Below are positions 1 through 8,666 of a stretch of DNA of 64,000 nt, piece after piece. Under the pieces are notes generated by a model. It had not been told where the DNA came from, searched no databases, and was given only the letters and a program-made list of their open reading frames with translations. How positions within the stretch are numbered: the stretch's first letter is position 1; the number at the start of each line of letters is the position of its first letter. Source of the stretch: Calditrichia bacterium (GTDB taxonomy: Bacteria > Calditrichota > Calditrichia > RBG-13-44-9 > J075); the NCBI GenBank assembly GCA_028284905.1, contig JANQQU010000033.1, positions 160,408 through 224,407 on the forward strand. Reading direction: 5' to 3'. The position numbers and the translations under genes were made by a program.

Positions 1-441
1 AGAGTTCACAACATGCATTTGGAGAAGCGGCAAACAGCTCATTATCAGAAAAATACTGCGAGGAAAGAGAGATCATTTTTCGGTAGTGTTAAAGATGTAA
101 TGCTATTTGCCCTCGTCATTGCGAGGCGCTTTTTGCCGAAGCAATCTTTAAAGTGCATGCAACTATGAGATCGCTTCGGCAAAAAACGCCTCGCGATGAC
201 AGCTCGTAGCATTGCTTCTTTAACACCACTCATTTTGTAAATGGGAATAAGCACTCTATGCAAATATCAGTATTTGTTTTTTTAGCGTTATTTGCATATT
301 CTCCTTAGATTTCCTAATAAGTTGTTTTTTTATTATAATATAGCGTCATTACCTGCAAACGAAGGCTGCCTGTTTTTCTTCCGACAGTTGGACAACATTC
401 ACCCTCAGCAAATCATCAGGTAATTAAGGAAGCACAGAAGT
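1..441. other. Intergenic region with a palindromic repeat
   Basis: No credible gene is seen here. The stretch holds the hairpin repeat listed separately (115-200). A TATAAT hexamer at 334-339 could be the -10 box of a promoter for the antiporter gene downstream, but no convincing -35 box accompanies it. Confidence 0.5.
115..200. repeat. Inverted repeat hairpin (REP/MITE-like)
   Basis: Two 33-base arms at 115-147 and 168-200 are reverse complements with three mismatches, separated by about 20 bases. The outer ends read GTCATTGCGAGGCG and its complement. Elements starting GTCATTGCGAGG are known as dispersed palindromic repeats in many bacterial genomes. No transposase is encoded within it, so it would be a non-autonomous repeat. 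Only one copy is seen in this window. Confidence 0.75.
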
Positions 442-2634
442 ATGGATATGGAACTCTCTTACCTACGCCTTTCAACGATTGTCCTTTCTATCTTTGGCGG
501 TGTACTGCTTTCTGTCCTGGCAAGACACATGCGCATACCGGCGATTGCCCCACTCTTGGTAGGGGGTGTTTTGCTTGGCCCGGAAGTTTTTGGTGTTATT
601 GATACCGGATCGCTTGGGGAAGGGCTACGCCTGATCATCTCTCTGAGCGTGGCAACAATTCTCTTTGAGGGTGGCCTGACTCTGGAGTTTAAAGGCATCA
701 AAAAAGTAGGTGGTGTTATTCTTAGAATGCTCACACTCGGTGTACTCGTTACCTGGCTGGGCACTGCCTTTTTTACCTATTACCTTTTCGATGTTTCCAT
801 ATCAATGGCCTTATTAGCCGGCAGCTTAATCATCGTCACCGGTCCAACGGTGATAACCCCACTGCTCAATCGTGTTAAAGTGAAAGAAAATCTGCATCAT
901 ATTCTCCATTGGGAAGGGGTATTGATTGACCCAATCGGCGTATTTATTGCGATTCTATGTTTTGAATGGTATAGCGTTAGTAGTTCTCCCCTGGAGCCGC
1001 TCACTCATTTTGGTTTACGGGTACTTGTTGGGGTTGTAGTCGGATTAATGGGAGGCTTCGGCACATACTGGCTTTTAAAGAAAGATTGGATTCCGGAACA
1101 ACAGGCGAATATTTTTGTGCTCGCAATGGCGTTGTTTCTCTTTGGAATTTCGGACTTTTTCGTGCACGAATCTGGCATTCTGACCGTCGTTGTCGCCGGA
1201 TTTTCCCTGGGTTGGAAAAAACCGATGCAGCTCCGCCATATTCAAAAATTTAAGTCGGAGTTGACGGAGATGGCAATTGCGATCCTCTTCGTACTGCTCT
1301 CTGCAAATTTACAGTTGGAAAATTTCCTGAAACTGGGCGTTGTTGGCGTTATCCTGATTGCCCTGGTCATGTTTGTCATTCGACCATTAAATGTTGCTGT
1401 TTCTACTTTTGGCAGCACACTATCCCTGCGGGAGAAGCTATTTCTCTCCTGGATAGCGCCACGGGGCGTCGTTTCCGGCTCTATGGCTTCATTATTCGCA
1501 ATTCAGCTATCCCGCAGTGGCAGTTCAACCGCCGCTTTTCTGGAAGCCTTTACATTTAGCATTATTGGCATTACGGTTTTATTTCAGGGTTTATTTTCCG
1601 GCGGCGTTGCCCGTGTACTAAAAGTGAAGGCTGCACCGAAGCAAGGCTGGCTGATAGTTGGTGCTCACTATTTTTCCCGCAAAGTTGCGAAATTCATTCA
1701 GCTGTCGATTGGCAGCAAATGTGTTTTGATCGATTCCAATGACGACGCCGTCCGGGAAGCGCAGAAGGAAGGATTTACGGCAATACAAGGAAATGCAACC
1801 GCTATCGAGACGATTCCCGATGATATTTTCACCGCTACCGGCAATATATTAGCGCTTACCGATAACCGTGCACTGAATCAGCTGATATGCGAAAAGTGGT
1901 CCGAACATCTTAGCCGGGACCATCTCTACCGATGGTCTTCCAAACCTGACGAAGAAGAAAATAGCCGGGCGATGGGCACGATCGTTTGGCAAAACCTACC
2001 AAATCCATCCCGAATAGCCTATGATCTCCGCAATAAGGAAGCGACCCTGATACGAACCAAAACGGATCGCGCTGTCAGCAAAATTCTCCCCGGAACAGTC
2101 CCGCTTATTGCTCAGCAAAATGGTTTCACCGCGCTGGATAATTTCAACTGGAATAGTGAAGGTGAAGCATTGCTTTATCAGCAGCTGTCTTCAAACCTAC
2201 CGTTCTATGTGCATTTGGATCACATCATCGATATGAAAACAGACAGTATCGATACATTGCTGGAAACTGCTCTGGAGCAAGCTTGTAAAATTCATCCGGA
2301 AATTCCCTATGAAGATACCTTCAACACACTTCAAACCCGGGAAAAGAACTTTCCGACGCTGTTGGGCAACGGCGTATCGGTACCGCACGCCCACTGTACA
2401 ACTTTAAAAGAACCGGTCTGCCTGATCGTGAGGAATCCACAGGGCATAATCATGAACGGGGATCATGAACCATCCCGGTTATTTTTTGTTACCCTGAGCC
2501 CGGCGGCTGATCCGGAACTGCATTTAATTTTACTGGCAGATATTGCGAAAATCGCTTCTGATGAAGAATTAATTGCGCGTCTCTTTAAAACGCCCGAGGC
2601 TGAGAGAGTGATCGACTTGTTACGGGAAGTTTAA
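442..2634 (+). CDS. CPA1-type Na+(K+)/H+ antiporter with TrkA-N-like and PTS EIIA-like domains
   Basis: A 730-residue inner-membrane protein. Residues 1 to about 395 form a run of hydrophobic helices of the monovalent cation:proton antiporter (CPA) type, including FEGGLTLEF and an acidic LIDPIG segment where the family's ion-binding Asp is expected. Residues about 400-520 look like a Rossmann-type TrkA-N/RCK domain, but the glycine-rich loop is degenerate (VGAHYFS). Residues about 590-725 resemble a PTS EIIA type 2 (PtsN-like) domain with the motif GVSVPHAH, His649 being the expected phosphorylation site. Likely role: cation/proton exchange controlled by ligand binding and perhaps phosphorylation. 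AAGGA at 426-430 supports the ATG at 442. A second in-frame ATG lies at 448. The transport ion is not certain. Confidence 0.85.
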   Translation: MDMELSYLRLSTIVLSIFGGVLLSVLARHMRIPAIAPLLVGGVLLGPEVFGVIDTGSLGEGLRLIISLSVATILFEGGLTLEFKGIKKVGGVILRMLTLGVLVTWLGTAFFTYYLFDVSISMALLAGSLIIVTGPTVITPLLNRVKVKENLHHILHWEGVLIDPIGVFIAILCFEWYSVSSSPLEPLTHFGLRVLVGVVVGLMGGFGTYWLLKKDWIPEQQANIFVLAMALFLFGISDFFVHESGILTVVVAGFSLGWKKPMQLRHIQKFKSELTEMAIAILFVLLSANLQLENFLKLGVVGVILIALVMFVIRPLNVAVSTFGSTLSLREKLFLSWIAPRGVVSGSMASLFAIQLSRSGSSTAAFLEAFTFSIIGITVLFQGLFSGGVARVLKVKAAPKQGWLIVGAHYFSRKVAKFIQLSIGSKCVLIDSNDDAVREAQKEGFTAIQGNATAIETIPDDIFTATGNILALTDNRALNQLICEKWSEHLSRDHLYRWSSKPDEEENSRAMGTIVWQNLPNPSRIAYDLRNKEATLIRTKTDRAVSKILPGTVPLIAQQNGFTALDNFNWNSEGEALLYQQLSSNLPFYVHLDHIIDMKTDSIDTLLETALEQACKIHPEIPYEDTFNTLQTREKNFPTLLGNGVSVPHAHCTTLKEPVCLIVRNPQGIIMNGDHEPSRLFFVTLSPAADPELHLILLADIAKIASDEELIARLFKTPEAERVIDLLREV

Positions 2635-2836
2635 CAGAGAAGTAGGTTTTCTCGATTATTGAGAAAATCCGCATTGCTTTAAAAAATAGATTCGTTTATC
2701 TTTGCGGCATATCTTGAACCGGACTGGATTTTTTTGTATTATGACGTTCGGGGATTTACAAATTTTCTGAATATTTATCTAATGACAGCGACTTGCCGCC
2801 TTAACCGGTCCTCTTATCGGATGGCCAGGCGACGAA

Positions 2837-5017
2837 ATGGATCGGACACTTATGACTATAGCCAGTAATGCAGCTCTCCGTCATTTCCTGATTGCGATCG
2901 CATTCATTGGCTGTTTTTTTTCCGAAACCGCACTAAGTCAAACAATAGACCTTGCCTTAACTGATACCCTTCGCATTATTAAGCCTCAATCCCAGACGGA
3001 GCAAAATTTTTCCGGCGACCGGCAATATGATGTCGTCAGTAATCGCCTGGTGCGCCCCTTACGGGTACGCGTCATTAAACAAGATGGCGAACCGGTAGAA
3101 AATATTCCGGTATATTTTGAACTAATTTCCCATCCGCAAAAAGCGAAATCCTTTGCCCTTGAAGATCCGGTTGCTTATACCGATGATACCGGATTTGCAG
3201 AGACCTATTTCACGCTTGGCTCCGCTCCGGGAGAGTACCAAATTACTGCCCGGATCAATGCCGGACAACGTGGGTCCGATCTGATTGTCTTCAATACATT
3301 TGCCCGGAAAGCAAACTGGATTCTGATGCTTATTATCGGTCTGGCCGGTGGGTTGGGTATGTTTCTCTACGGCATGAAACTAATGAGCGACGGCATGAAA
3401 AAGAGTGCCGGCGACCGCCTCCGTTCTATTTTGAGCCGATTGACCCATAATCGTTTTATCGCCCTTGCTGTCGGCGCTTTCGTAACAATGGTCATTCAAA
3501 GCAGTAGTGCGACGACGGTGATGCTGATTAGCTTCGTCCAGGCGCAATTGATGAGCTTTACCCAATCTCTCGGGATCATCCTTGGCGCGAACATCGGGAC
3601 GACATTTACCGCACAAATTATCGCTTTCAAACTGACCGACTATGCTCTCCTGATGGTTGCTGTTGGCATCGCACTAATGTTCCTCAGTAAGAGGGAAAAA
3701 ACGGCCACGATGGGAGAAACCCTGCTCGGGTTTGGTTTACTCTTTTATGGCATGCAAATAATGTCCACTGCGATGTATCCCTTGCGCACCTACGATCCCT
3801 TTATCGAATTACTTATTAAACTGGAAAATCCCATTTGGGGGCTTTTGGTCGGAACAATTTTCACTGCACTGATTCAAAGCAGCAGTGCTTTTACCGGAAT
3901 TCTCATCGTTCTTGCTATCCAGGGTTTATTGACATTGGAAGCGGGCATACCACTCATATTCGGTGCCAATATTGGTACCTGTGTTACTGCCGGTCTGGCC
4001 AGTTTGAATGCCAGTCGGGAGGCAAAACGCGTAGCGATTGCCCATACCGCTTTTCAAATTGCCGGCGTTATTCTTTTCATTCTCTGGATTCCTTCCTTTG
4101 TGGAATTGATTCGCTGGATATCCCCAAAAGGCAGTGCAGGCCTCACCGGCACTGCACATCTTGCCGCCGTCGTTCCGCGGCAAATTGCGAATGCACATAC
4201 TATTTTTAATATTGCCACAGCATTGATCGTCCTGCCGTTCTTGAAACTGACAGCAGATGTCATTCTTCGCATACTGCCGGAACAAGCGGTTGTCGAAAAT
4301 GAGCCTTACCAGGCCAGGTTTCTGGACCTCTCCCTGCTAACTACGCCAGCCCTGGCACTTAGTATGGCACGGGCAGAAGTTTTACGAATGGGAGATATGT
4401 CCCGCACAATGGTGAAAAAAATTATCGATCCTTTTATGGAACGAGATCGGGAAGCCCTCGATGAAATAGAGATTATTGAAGAAGAGGTAAATTACCTGGA
4501 AGGCAAGATAAACGACTACCTGACGCGCATCAGTCAGCAAAGTATTCCTGAAGATCAGGTCGGTGAAGTCTTTCAGATGATGTATACTGTTACCGAATTT
4601 GAACAAATTGCTGATATTGTCACCAAGCAACTCTGGCCGCGTGCGCTGGAATGGCTGGGAGGCAATCATCAGTTTTCCGAGCAAGGTAAGGAAGAGATAT
4701 TAATCTACCACGTTAGCGCCCTAAAACAGATCAGCCGGGCAATAGATACTTTCCAAAATGCTGATTTGAAGAAGGCAAAGCGTATGAAAGTCAAATTCAA
4801 AAAGTACCGTTCGATGGGCGACGATTACATGCGCACACATTATGAGCGTCTTCGGGAAGCGGTGCCGGAAACCCAGGCATCAACAGAATACCACATTGAT
4901 CTTCTCGAGCAATTCCGCCGGATCAACGGGCACTCTACTAACATTGCCAGAATTCTCATTGAATGGTCTGGTGAAGTAAAAAATATAGACAGCAAGGATA
5001 GTAAAAAGCCTAAGTAA
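2837..5017 (+). CDS. Na+/phosphate cotransporter family protein with N-terminal Ig-like domain and C-terminal PhoU-like domain
   Basis: A 726-residue protein. It starts with a signal-peptide-like hydrophobic stretch (about residues 12-35, ending ALSQ). An extracytoplasmic domain of about 110 residues follows, resembling a bacterial Ig-like (Big) fold (VRVIKQDGEPVENIPVYFEL, then a TDDTGFAETYF segment). The membrane part (about 160-480) carries the two QSSS repeats of the NptA/SLC34-like family (QSSSATT and QSSSAFTG) and two GANIGT motifs. The last 200 residues are charged and helical, like the PhoU domain often fused to these symporters. Expected role: sodium-coupled phosphate uptake or phosphate homeostasis. 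The Ig-like addition at the N-terminus is unusual. The start is ambiguous between 2837 and the in-frame ATG at 2852, with only a weak ribosome binding site. Confidence 0.87.
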   Translation: MDRTLMTIASNAALRHFLIAIAFIGCFFSETALSQTIDLALTDTLRIIKPQSQTEQNFSGDRQYDVVSNRLVRPLRVRVIKQDGEPVENIPVYFELISHPQKAKSFALEDPVAYTDDTGFAETYFTLGSAPGEYQITARINAGQRGSDLIVFNTFARKANWILMLIIGLAGGLGMFLYGMKLMSDGMKKSAGDRLRSILSRLTHNRFIALAVGAFVTMVIQSSSATTVMLISFVQAQLMSFTQSLGIILGANIGTTFTAQIIAFKLTDYALLMVAVGIALMFLSKREKTATMGETLLGFGLLFYGMQIMSTAMYPLRTYDPFIELLIKLENPIWGLLVGTIFTALIQSSSAFTGILIVLAIQGLLTLEAGIPLIFGANIGTCVTAGLASLNASREAKRVAIAHTAFQIAGVILFILWIPSFVELIRWISPKGSAGLTGTAHLAAVVPRQIANAHTIFNIATALIVLPFLKLTADVILRILPEQAVVENEPYQARFLDLSLLTTPALALSMARAEVLRMGDMSRTMVKKIIDPFMERDREALDEIEIIEEEVNYLEGKINDYLTRISQQSIPEDQVGEVFQMMYTVTEFEQIADIVTKQLWPRALEWLGGNHQFSEQGKEEILIYHVSALKQISRAIDTFQNADLKKAKRMKVKFKKYRSMGDDYMRTHYERLREAVPETQASTEYHIDLLEQFRRINGHSTNIARILIEWSGEVKNIDSKDSKKPK

Positions 5018-5040
5018 ACATTTATAACAGTGAGGTTATT

Positions 5041-5760
5041 ATGAAAACATTGTATCTGGTACGCCACTCCAATGCAGCACCTTTAAAAGAAAAGACTGAT
5101 GATTTTACCCGTAAACTGACTAAAAAAGGCAAGCAAAGCGCAAAAAAGATGGCCCATCAATTTGCCGCCACTGATCCATCCGTGGATTTGATTATTTCCA
5201 GCCCTGCGAATCGTGCATTGGAAACCGCCCGCATATACGCCAAAGCACTTGGATATGATGACAGCGATATCCTTCTATATGAACACATCTACGAGCAGGA
5301 AGGCGGTGCGGAATCGCTGTTGAAGCTTGTCCATGCTATCGACAACAGCCGGGGATCGGCAATGATTGTTGGCCATGAGCCGCTTCTTTCCACTTTCGCG
5401 ACCTTTCTGCGCCGGACATTTACAGAAGAGCTTCCGGAAAACAGCGTTGTTCATTTCGATTTCAATAATCGCACCTGGGATAAAATATCCAAAGGGCGCG
5501 GCGTGGTTAAGTCTTTCGAATTTCCTGATAAAGAAGCGGTTCTCCGGCAACGATTTATTACAGGCCTGGAAACCAGCATAGCAGACGGCATCCGGGAGCA
5601 ACTCGCTGCACATGACCCGGAAAGCGCCGGCCGGGTGGAAGAAAGCGTGCAAAAAAGTGTGAAGAAGCTGGTAAAAGCTTTCCTGAAAAAGCCGGTAGAA
5701 AAGAAAAAGAAGAAAAGGTCTGGAAAAGACAAAGGTAAAGCTAAAGGTAAAAAAGGTTAA
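5041..5760 (+). CDS. SixA-like histidine phosphatase with lysine-rich tail
   Basis: A 239-residue protein. The N-terminal 155 residues match the histidine phosphatase superfamily, SixA branch: the catalytic RH motif is in LYLVRHSNA near the N-terminus and a second conserved His is in MIVGHEP. E. coli SixA dephosphorylates phosphohistidine on Hpt domains and PTS proteins. This protein is longer than the roughly 160 residues usual for SixA. Its extra C-terminal segment is helical and ends in a very basic tail (runs of K around residues 215-239). The gene starts 23 bases after the Na/Pi cotransporter and probably shares its transcript. GTGAGG just upstream supports the ATG. Confidence 0.85.
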   Translation: MKTLYLVRHSNAAPLKEKTDDFTRKLTKKGKQSAKKMAHQFAATDPSVDLIISSPANRALETARIYAKALGYDDSDILLYEHIYEQEGGAESLLKLVHAIDNSRGSAMIVGHEPLLSTFATFLRRTFTEELPENSVVHFDFNNRTWDKISKGRGVVKSFEFPDKEAVLRQRFITGLETSIADGIREQLAAHDPESAGRVEESVQKSVKKLVKAFLKKPVEKKKKKRSGKDKGKAKGKKG

Positions 5761-5830
5761 CCCCGGCAGGGTATGTAAGTGTTCATTGACATTATTGCCT
5801 TGCTCTAACTCTATTACGCGGAGTCCTGAA

Positions 5831-6517
5831 ATGAGTCGACTGCTTCTTTTTGCGATGTGTCTGTTTTGTTTAAGTGCTTGTTCAAAATCCATGAAGGTGC
5901 CCCCCAAGGCACACCCGGATACAGCGAATTGGCAACCCTTGTTTGCCGAGGACTTATCCAACACTGAATTTCCCGAAGGCATTTGGACAATGACAGATGG
6001 GATCCTTACCGCTAGTGAAGACCAGAACATCTGGACAAAAAAAGATTATGACAATTTTATCCTCGATCTGGAATTCAAAACAGAAGATGGCACCAATAGT
6101 GGCGTCATTGTTTACTGCAGCGATCCGGGGAATTGGATCCCCAATTCGGTAGAAATTCAAATCGCTGATGATTATGCTGAGAAATGGGCAAAGAGTCCGA
6201 AAACATGGCAGTGTGGCGCGATCTTTGGCCATCTGCCCGCCAGCAAACAAGTGGTTAAGAAAGCAGGCGAATGGAATCGCTATACAATCACCTGTCAGGA
6301 CAATATGATTTATGTGATCCTTAACGGCGAGGCGATAACAACCCTTGATATGAAACTATGGACCAGTGCAAAAACCAATCCCGATGGCAGTGAAATACCT
6401 TCCTGGCTTAGTAAGCCGCTGGCAGAGTTGCCGACAATGGGCCGTATTGGTTTTCAGGGGAAACATGCCGGCGCACCGATTTATTTCCGCAATATCAGAA
6501 TTAAAGAGCTGAAATGA
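5831..6517 (+). CDS. DUF1080 (3-keto-disaccharide hydrolase-like) lipoprotein
   Basis: A 228-residue predicted lipoprotein. The reading frame opens upstream at a TTG (5786), but the ATG at 5831 is preferred: it has GGAG at 5820-5823 and begins a lipoprotein signal (MSRLLLFAMCLFCLSAC, lipobox LSAC). The mature part matches the DUF1080 / 3-keto-disaccharide hydrolase fold, a concanavalin-like lectin jellyroll (segments WKDYDNFILDLEFKTEDGTNSGV-like, FRNIRIKEL at the end). Known relatives bind or cleave carbohydrate, so an envelope role in sugar processing is plausible but not shown. It overlaps the next gene by four bases (ATGA). Confidence 0.85.
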   Translation: MSRLLLFAMCLFCLSACSKSMKVPPKAHPDTANWQPLFAEDLSNTEFPEGIWTMTDGILTASEDQNIWTKKDYDNFILDLEFKTEDGTNSGVIVYCSDPGNWIPNSVEIQIADDYAEKWAKSPKTWQCGAIFGHLPASKQVVKKAGEWNRYTITCQDNMIYVILNGEAITTLDMKLWTSAKTNPDGSEIPSWLSKPLAELPTMGRIGFQGKHAGAPIYFRNIRIKELK

Positions 6518-7263
6518 CCGACGCTTCAAAATGGTTTAATGATGATAGCTACTGGGACGCGCTGGGGCCGGTCTTTTTTAGCCCCGGTCGCCTGGAGAAA
6601 GCGGATACGGAAGTGGCCCAAATTATCGAGCTATTGTCACTTCCGGAAGGCAGCGCAGTGCTGGACCTTTGCTGCGGCGTTGGTCGCCATACGATAGCTT
6701 TTGCCCGCAGCGGGTACCGGGTAACGGCTGTTGATCGCACGCCAGCTTATTTGCAGGAAGCAGAGCGAAAGGTGCAGGCCGCAAATCTGGCGGTCGATTT
6801 TGTTCAGGCGGATATGCGCGACTTCTGCCGGCCGGGGAGTATGGATGCAGCGATTAATCTCTTTACTTCGTTTGGCTACTTTGCGCATCCCGATGATGAT
6901 CGCAAAGTCATTGAAAATATTTACAAAACCCTCAAACCCGGCGGTAAAGTCGTTCTGGAAATGATGGGTAAAGAAATTCTCGCTGGCAATTTCCGCGAGC
7001 GGGATTGGTCGGAAGACAATGGCATTATGGTCTTGGAGGAACGTAAAGTTCGCGATGACTGGGGGAGCATCGAGAGCCGCTGGATTGTCATTAAAGATAG
7101 CAAGAAATATGAACGTACAATTTCTCTCCGCCTCTATAGCGGCAAGGAGCTTTCTCACCTCTTAACTTCCTGTGGGTTTTCCGAAGTGAATGTTTATGGC
7201 AACCTGGCCGGCAGCAATTATGATCATGCTGCAGAACGACTGGTAGTCCTCGGGCACAAATAA
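6514..7263 (+). CDS. Class I SAM-dependent methyltransferase
   Basis: A 249-residue cytoplasmic enzyme with the seven-beta-strand Rossmann fold. Motif I is VLDLCCGVGRHT (about residues 49-60), an acidic residue ends strand 2 (VTAVDRTP), motif II/post II follows (VQADMRDF), and LKPGGKVVLEM marks motif III. The substrate cannot be read from the sequence; relatives methylate small molecules or unknown targets. Its ATG overlaps the stop of the DUF1080 gene and its TAA overlaps the next start, so the three genes are translationally coupled. Confidence 0.88.
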   Translation: MTDASKWFNDDSYWDALGPVFFSPGRLEKADTEVAQIIELLSLPEGSAVLDLCCGVGRHTIAFARSGYRVTAVDRTPAYLQEAERKVQAANLAVDFVQADMRDFCRPGSMDAAINLFTSFGYFAHPDDDRKVIENIYKTLKPGGKVVLEMMGKEILAGNFRERDWSEDNGIMVLEERKVRDDWGSIESRWIVIKDSKKYERTISLRLYSGKELSHLLTSCGFSEVNVYGNLAGSNYDHAAERLVVLGHK

Positions 7264-7901
7264 TGGAAAATAACATTTGTCCACTCTGCCAAAAAAATCA
7301 AAGCCGCACCTTTTTTCAGGATGATCACCGGGAATATTTTCGCTGCCGGAATTGCTCACTGGTTTTTGTGCCGGCCCGTTTTCACCTCTCTCCAGAAGAA
7401 GAAAAATATCGTTATGATTTACATGAGAACTCCCCGGATGATCCCAATTATCGGCGCTTCCTCGGCCGCCTTTTTCAGCCGTTGTCCCAACGACTTTCTC
7501 CTGGTGACGCCGGTCTGGATTTTGGATCCGGCCCCGGACCAACCCTCTCGGTGATGTTTCAGGAAAACGGCTTTCCCATGCGCATCTATGACCATTTTTA
7601 TGCTAATGATCCGGCAGTCTTTCAGCAACAATATGACTTTATCACTGCAACCGAGGTGCTGGAACATTTGCATCATCCGGACAAAGAATTGAAACGACTC
7701 TGGGATTGTTTAAAACCCGGCGGATATTTTGGCATTATGACCAAGCTGGTGCTGGACAAAGCTGCCTTTTCAAAATGGCATTATAAAAACGACCCTACCC
7801 ACGTCAGCTTTTTCTCCCGGGATACATTCAACTGGATTGCGAAACAATGGCAGGTAACGGTTGAGTTTATCGGTAGCGATGTAACCATCTTCCAAAAATA
7901 A
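7263..7901 (+). CDS. Zinc-ribbon-containing class I methyltransferase
   Basis: A 212-residue protein. The first 40 residues contain two CxxC pairs (CPLC and CRNC), a likely zinc ribbon. A Methyltransf_23-type domain follows (LDFGSGPGPTL as motif I, ATEVLEHLHHP, LKPGGYFGIMTKL). The final part (DPTHVSFFSRDTFNWIA) is typical of this group, whose members often sit near glycan or tRNA modification genes. It starts in a TAATG overlap with the preceding methyltransferase. The substrate is unknown. Confidence 0.87.
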   Translation: MENNICPLCQKNQSRTFFQDDHREYFRCRNCSLVFVPARFHLSPEEEKYRYDLHENSPDDPNYRRFLGRLFQPLSQRLSPGDAGLDFGSGPGPTLSVMFQENGFPMRIYDHFYANDPAVFQQQYDFITATEVLEHLHHPDKELKRLWDCLKPGGYFGIMTKLVLDKAAFSKWHYKNDPTHVSFFSRDTFNWIAKQWQVTVEFIGSDVTIFQK

Positions 7902-8027
7902 CCCACGCTTTTCACAATTAAAGTTTTCCCTCCTCCGGTCGTTCATAAAATTTATATATGTTGCATCACAATTATTTTTTCAGGATGTTTAATCATGTTT
8001 GTGCTGAAAAACGAGTAAGTCGGTAGA

Positions 8028-8411
8028 ATGCGCACAGTATCTCAAAAATACATCAACCTGTTTATGTTGCTTACTTTTCTACTGGCGACCGGGCAACCCA
8101 TGGTCTACAGTCTACAGGCTATTCAGGCACAAAACAAATCGGCATGCTGCTGTTCCAAAGAGCAGATGAACAGCAGTGGCTGCTGTTGTGTGGCCCAATC
8201 GCTGGAAGAAAACACCTTCAAGGTATCCCTGGAAGGTTGTTCCGCCCGCCCGGCGATGGAAATGTCATTCGCTGCCACCAACAAGTACATTCACCCATTC
8301 GCTACTATCAGCAAAAATATCTTGCAAAATTCTGCATATCCAAATGCCGCATTATTATCCCTTCACAATCTTTATGATGGCCCCTCCATCGATCATCCTC
8401 CACAAATCTAA
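8028..8411 (+). CDS. Small exported Cys-rich protein, function unknown
   Basis: A 127-residue protein with an N-terminal signal-like hydrophobic segment (about residues 9-30). Two cysteine triplets (Cys40-42 and Cys52-54) lie 9 residues apart, with one further Cys at 71. Such vicinal cysteines suggest thiolate metal binding in the envelope, but this is inference and I do not recognise a named family. It sits 255 bases upstream of a TonB-dependent receptor that resembles copper receptors, which fits a metal-related role. The ribosome binding site is weak. Two overlapping frames (starts 8144 and 8176) are treated as shadows. Confidence 0.6.
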   Translation: MRTVSQKYINLFMLLTFLLATGQPMVYSLQAIQAQNKSACCCSKEQMNSSGCCCVAQSLEENTFKVSLEGCSARPAMEMSFAATNKYIHPFATISKNILQNSAYPNAALLSLHNLYDGPSIDHPPQI

Positions 8412-8666
8412 TTCACCTACATCTCCAGCGCTTTCCCGGATTTTATTGACTGCACAATAAAATTATTGTCGCAGATACTACCATAGCACACTGTTGATGC
8501 AGTGAGTGTTATCCTACTCCGCTATAGCCGGGGAAAAATCCGATGCAGTAATTGTTGCCTGAAAACTTATTCAAGCAGAGCGATTATCTGCTATCGTAAT
8601 GGGTGAGCGCCATTCATGTATGAACATGTGAACTAGAAACGATCAATGATTACAAGGATGATTATA
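8412..8666. other. Spacer between Cys-rich protein and TonB receptor
   Basis: No gene is seen. It contains a short hairpin CACTG-N6-CAGTG near 8488-8503 but no recognisable riboswitch or metal-regulator box. Confidence 0.4.

Noticed and set aside
5275..6030. Minus-strand frame across SixA and DUF1080 genes
   Set aside because: Covers two supported genes on the other strand and has no recognisable features.
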